Source of the DNA: Clostridia bacterium
GTDB taxonomy: Bacteria > Bacillota > Clostridia > Oscillospirales > CAG-272
Direction: 5' to 3'
DNA: 6,778 nt
Assembly (NCBI GenBank): GCA_017382615.1
Contig: JAFNZX010000337.1
Coordinates: forward strand, 1-6,778
Part shown: piece by piece, positions 5,463 to 6,778 of the stretch
Position numbering within the stretch: position 1 is the first letter of the stretch
Layout: each line of letters starts with the position of its first letter
Notes under the pieces: model-generated
What the model saw: only the letters and a program-made list of their open reading frames with translations
Databases searched by the model: none
Told to the model about the DNA's origin: nothing
Translations under genes and position numbers: made by a program

Positions 5463-6778
5463 CACGCTTCCCCTCCCTTCTGCTGATCGATCGCAGCAAT
5501 CAGGCTGCGCAAGCGGATCTTGATCGCACCGAGGTTGGTGACCTCGTCAATCTTGATCTGCGTATAAAGCTGTCCTGCGTGTTCAAGGATCGCGCGCACC
5601 TCGTCGGTGGTCAGCGCATCCAGTCCGCAACCAAACGACACTAAGTGCACAATATACATATCGTCCTGCGCGGTGACGTATTTTGCCGCGGAGAACAGTC
5701 TTTGGTGATAGGTCCACTGGCTGAGCAGATTGACCTTGAAATCGGGGGCGAGTGCTGCCACGGCGTCCTCGGACACCACAGCAAAGCCCAGACCGCAGAT
5801 CAGCTTATGAATACCGTGGTTGATCTCGGGATCGGCATGGTAGGGTCTGCCTGCCAGCACGATGATCTTTTTGCCCGCTTCTCTTGCCTCTGCCACGATC
5901 TTTGCGCCCTGCGCGCGCACGTCTGCCATGTAGGCATCATATGCGTCATATGCTTTCTTGACCGCCTTTTTAACCTCGGAGGCGTCAATGCCCGCAAAGT
6001 GCTTTTGCAAAATCTTTGCAAATCTTGCGGGGAACTTTGCGCGCTCGTGAGGGCCTACGTATTCATTGATATACTTGACCTTGCCGAAATTGAGCGTATT
6101 TGCCTCAATAACCTCGGGATATCCCGCAATAACCGCGCAGTTAAAGCAGTTCTTTGCCTTGCCCTCGTTGAAGTTATAGGTCATGCAGGGATAGAAGATG
6201 GCGTCCACACCCATCTCAATGAGCTGCTGGATATGACCGTGCACCATTTTTGCGGGGAAGCAAACGGTGTCGGAGGGAATGGTGCTCTGGCCCTTGAGGT
6301 AGAGCTTGCGGTTGGAAAATCCGCTCATCTTGACCGTAAAGCCCAGCTCTCTGAACAGCGTGTTCCAGAACGGGTACATTTCGTACATGTTCAGCGCCAT
6401 GGGCAAGCCGATGGTGCCGCGCGTGCCCTCGCCCTCGGGCAGAGCCGCCAGCTTTGCAAGCTTGTATTCGTACAGATTGAGCGTATCGTCCTGCGCCTTG
6501 TTGGTCACGGGCTTTTCGCAGCGATTGCCGCCGATAAATCTGCGCCCGCCGCCGAAATCGTTGACCGTGAGCTGGCAGCGGTTATTACAGCCGTTGCAGG
6601 TCACGCTCTTGATATTGTAGGTAAATGCCTTCATGTCCTCGTAGGACAAAATGCCGGAAGCGCTCTGCCCCTTGTGCGTCTGCTTTGCATACAAGGCAGC
6701 GCCAAACGCGCCCATCATGCCCGCAATGTCGGGACGGATGACCTCTACGCCGATCTCCTGCTCAAATGCGCGCAGCAC
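5462..6778 (-). CDS. Acyl-CoA dehydratase activase-related protein, C-terminal part (5' end outside window)
   Basis: This is the last 438 residues of a larger protein; the frame is open through the right edge, and the GTG at 6778 is internal, not a start. The first 31 visible residues (LRAFEQEIGVEVIRPDIAGMMGAFGAALYA) look like the C-terminal end of a BcrA/BadF-type ASKHA activase ATPase domain. They are followed by a DUF2229/COG3580-like region. A cysteine cluster CNGCNNRC (61-68) plus GNRCEK (C87) could hold an Fe-S cluster. Further cysteines are at SDTVCFPAKM (C173), FYPCMTYN (C198), CFNC (211-214) and SFGCGLDAL (C384). AGRPYHADPEINHGIHKL (309-326) and DEVTNLGAIKIRLRSLIAAI (411-430) are family hallmarks. 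Related activases couple ATP hydrolysis to single-electron transfer onto a dehydratase or other reductase. It shares a TGATG junction with the downstream COG3581-like gene, implying translational coupling and a joint complex. Promoter and N-terminal domains are outside the window. Confidence 0.87.
   Translation of the reverse strand: MLRAFEQEIGVEVIRPDIAGMMGAFGAALYAKQTHKGQSASGILSYEDMKAFTYNIKSVTCNGCNNRCQLTVNDFGGGRRFIGGNRCEKPVTNKAQDDTLNLYEYKLAKLAALPEGEGTRGTIGLPMALNMYEMYPFWNTLFRELGFTVKMSGFSNRKLYLKGQSTIPSDTVCFPAKMVHGHIQQLIEMGVDAIFYPCMTYNFNEGKAKNCFNCAVIAGYPEVIEANTLNFGKVKYINEYVGPHERAKFPARFAKILQKHFAGIDASEVKKAVKKAYDAYDAYMADVRAQGAKIVAEAREAGKKIIVLAGRPYHADPEINHGIHKLICGLGFAVVSEDAVAALAPDFKVNLLSQWTYHQRLFSAAKYVTAQDDMYIVHLVSFGCGLDALTTDEVRAILEHAGQLYTQIKIDEVTNLGAIKIRLRSLIAAIDQQKGGEA
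5470..5479 (-). promoter_or_regulatory. Shine-Dalgarno deciding the start of the COG3581-like gene
   Basis: AAGGGAGGGG lies inside the last codons of the upstream gene, seven bases from the ATG at 5462. This spacing favours ATG over the GTG one codon upstream and gives the TGATG stop-start overlap. Confidence 0.65.

Noticed and set aside
5463..5465. GTG as the start codon of the COG3581-like gene
   Set aside because: The next codon is ATG with a better seven-base spacing from AAGGGAGGGG, and it makes the common TGATG overlap.
6776..6778. GTG at the right edge as the start of the activase-related gene
   Set aside because: The residues that follow are the end of an activase domain, so the true start must be well outside the window.

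Overview
This window of moderate GC content looks like chromosomal DNA from an anaerobic, gut-type Clostridia, probably an uncultured Oscillospirales or Ruminococcaceae relative. The assignment is inferred from three things: the style of ECF sigma factor with its paired membrane protein, the activase/dehydratase-like iron-sulfur proteins, and the intergenic repeats, which resemble families I associate with genomes of this group. No rRNA, tRNA, CRISPR array, integrase or transposase was seen.

Layout. (1) 1-852, minus strand: N-terminal 284 residues of a 12-TM major facilitator transporter of the SLC45/GPH-like sugar-transporter type, cut by the left window edge. (2) 853-1052: compact divergent control region with two well-formed sigma-A-type promoters, one per direction, each sharing a similar AT-rich word at its -35 element. 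(3) 1053-3637, plus strand: a two-gene operon with a 4-bp overlap. It encodes an ECF-type sigma factor and a 675-residue single-pass membrane protein, interpreted as its anti-sigma/sensor partner with a large extracellular portion. (4) 3638-4199: about 560 bp without a credible gene, densely packed with inverted and direct repeats of at least three families and ending in a strong bidirectional terminator. (5) 4200-6778, minus strand: two translationally coupled genes related to the 2-hydroxyglutaryl-CoA dehydratase activase/dehydratase superfamily. The upstream one runs off the right window edge and shows the end of an ASKHA-type activase domain followed by a cysteine-rich DUF2229-like region. 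The downstream one is a complete 420-residue COG3581-like protein.

How the parts relate. The sigma/anti-sigma pair is a self-contained cell-surface signalling unit; its targets cannot be read from the window. The two iron-sulfur proteins probably form one ATP-driven low-potential electron-transfer system acting on an unknown substrate. The MFS gene is transcribed away from the sigma gene and need not be in its regulon. The most unusual parts are the repeat island and the architecture of the anti-sigma-like protein. I see no clear evidence of a wholly new defence or mobile system here.
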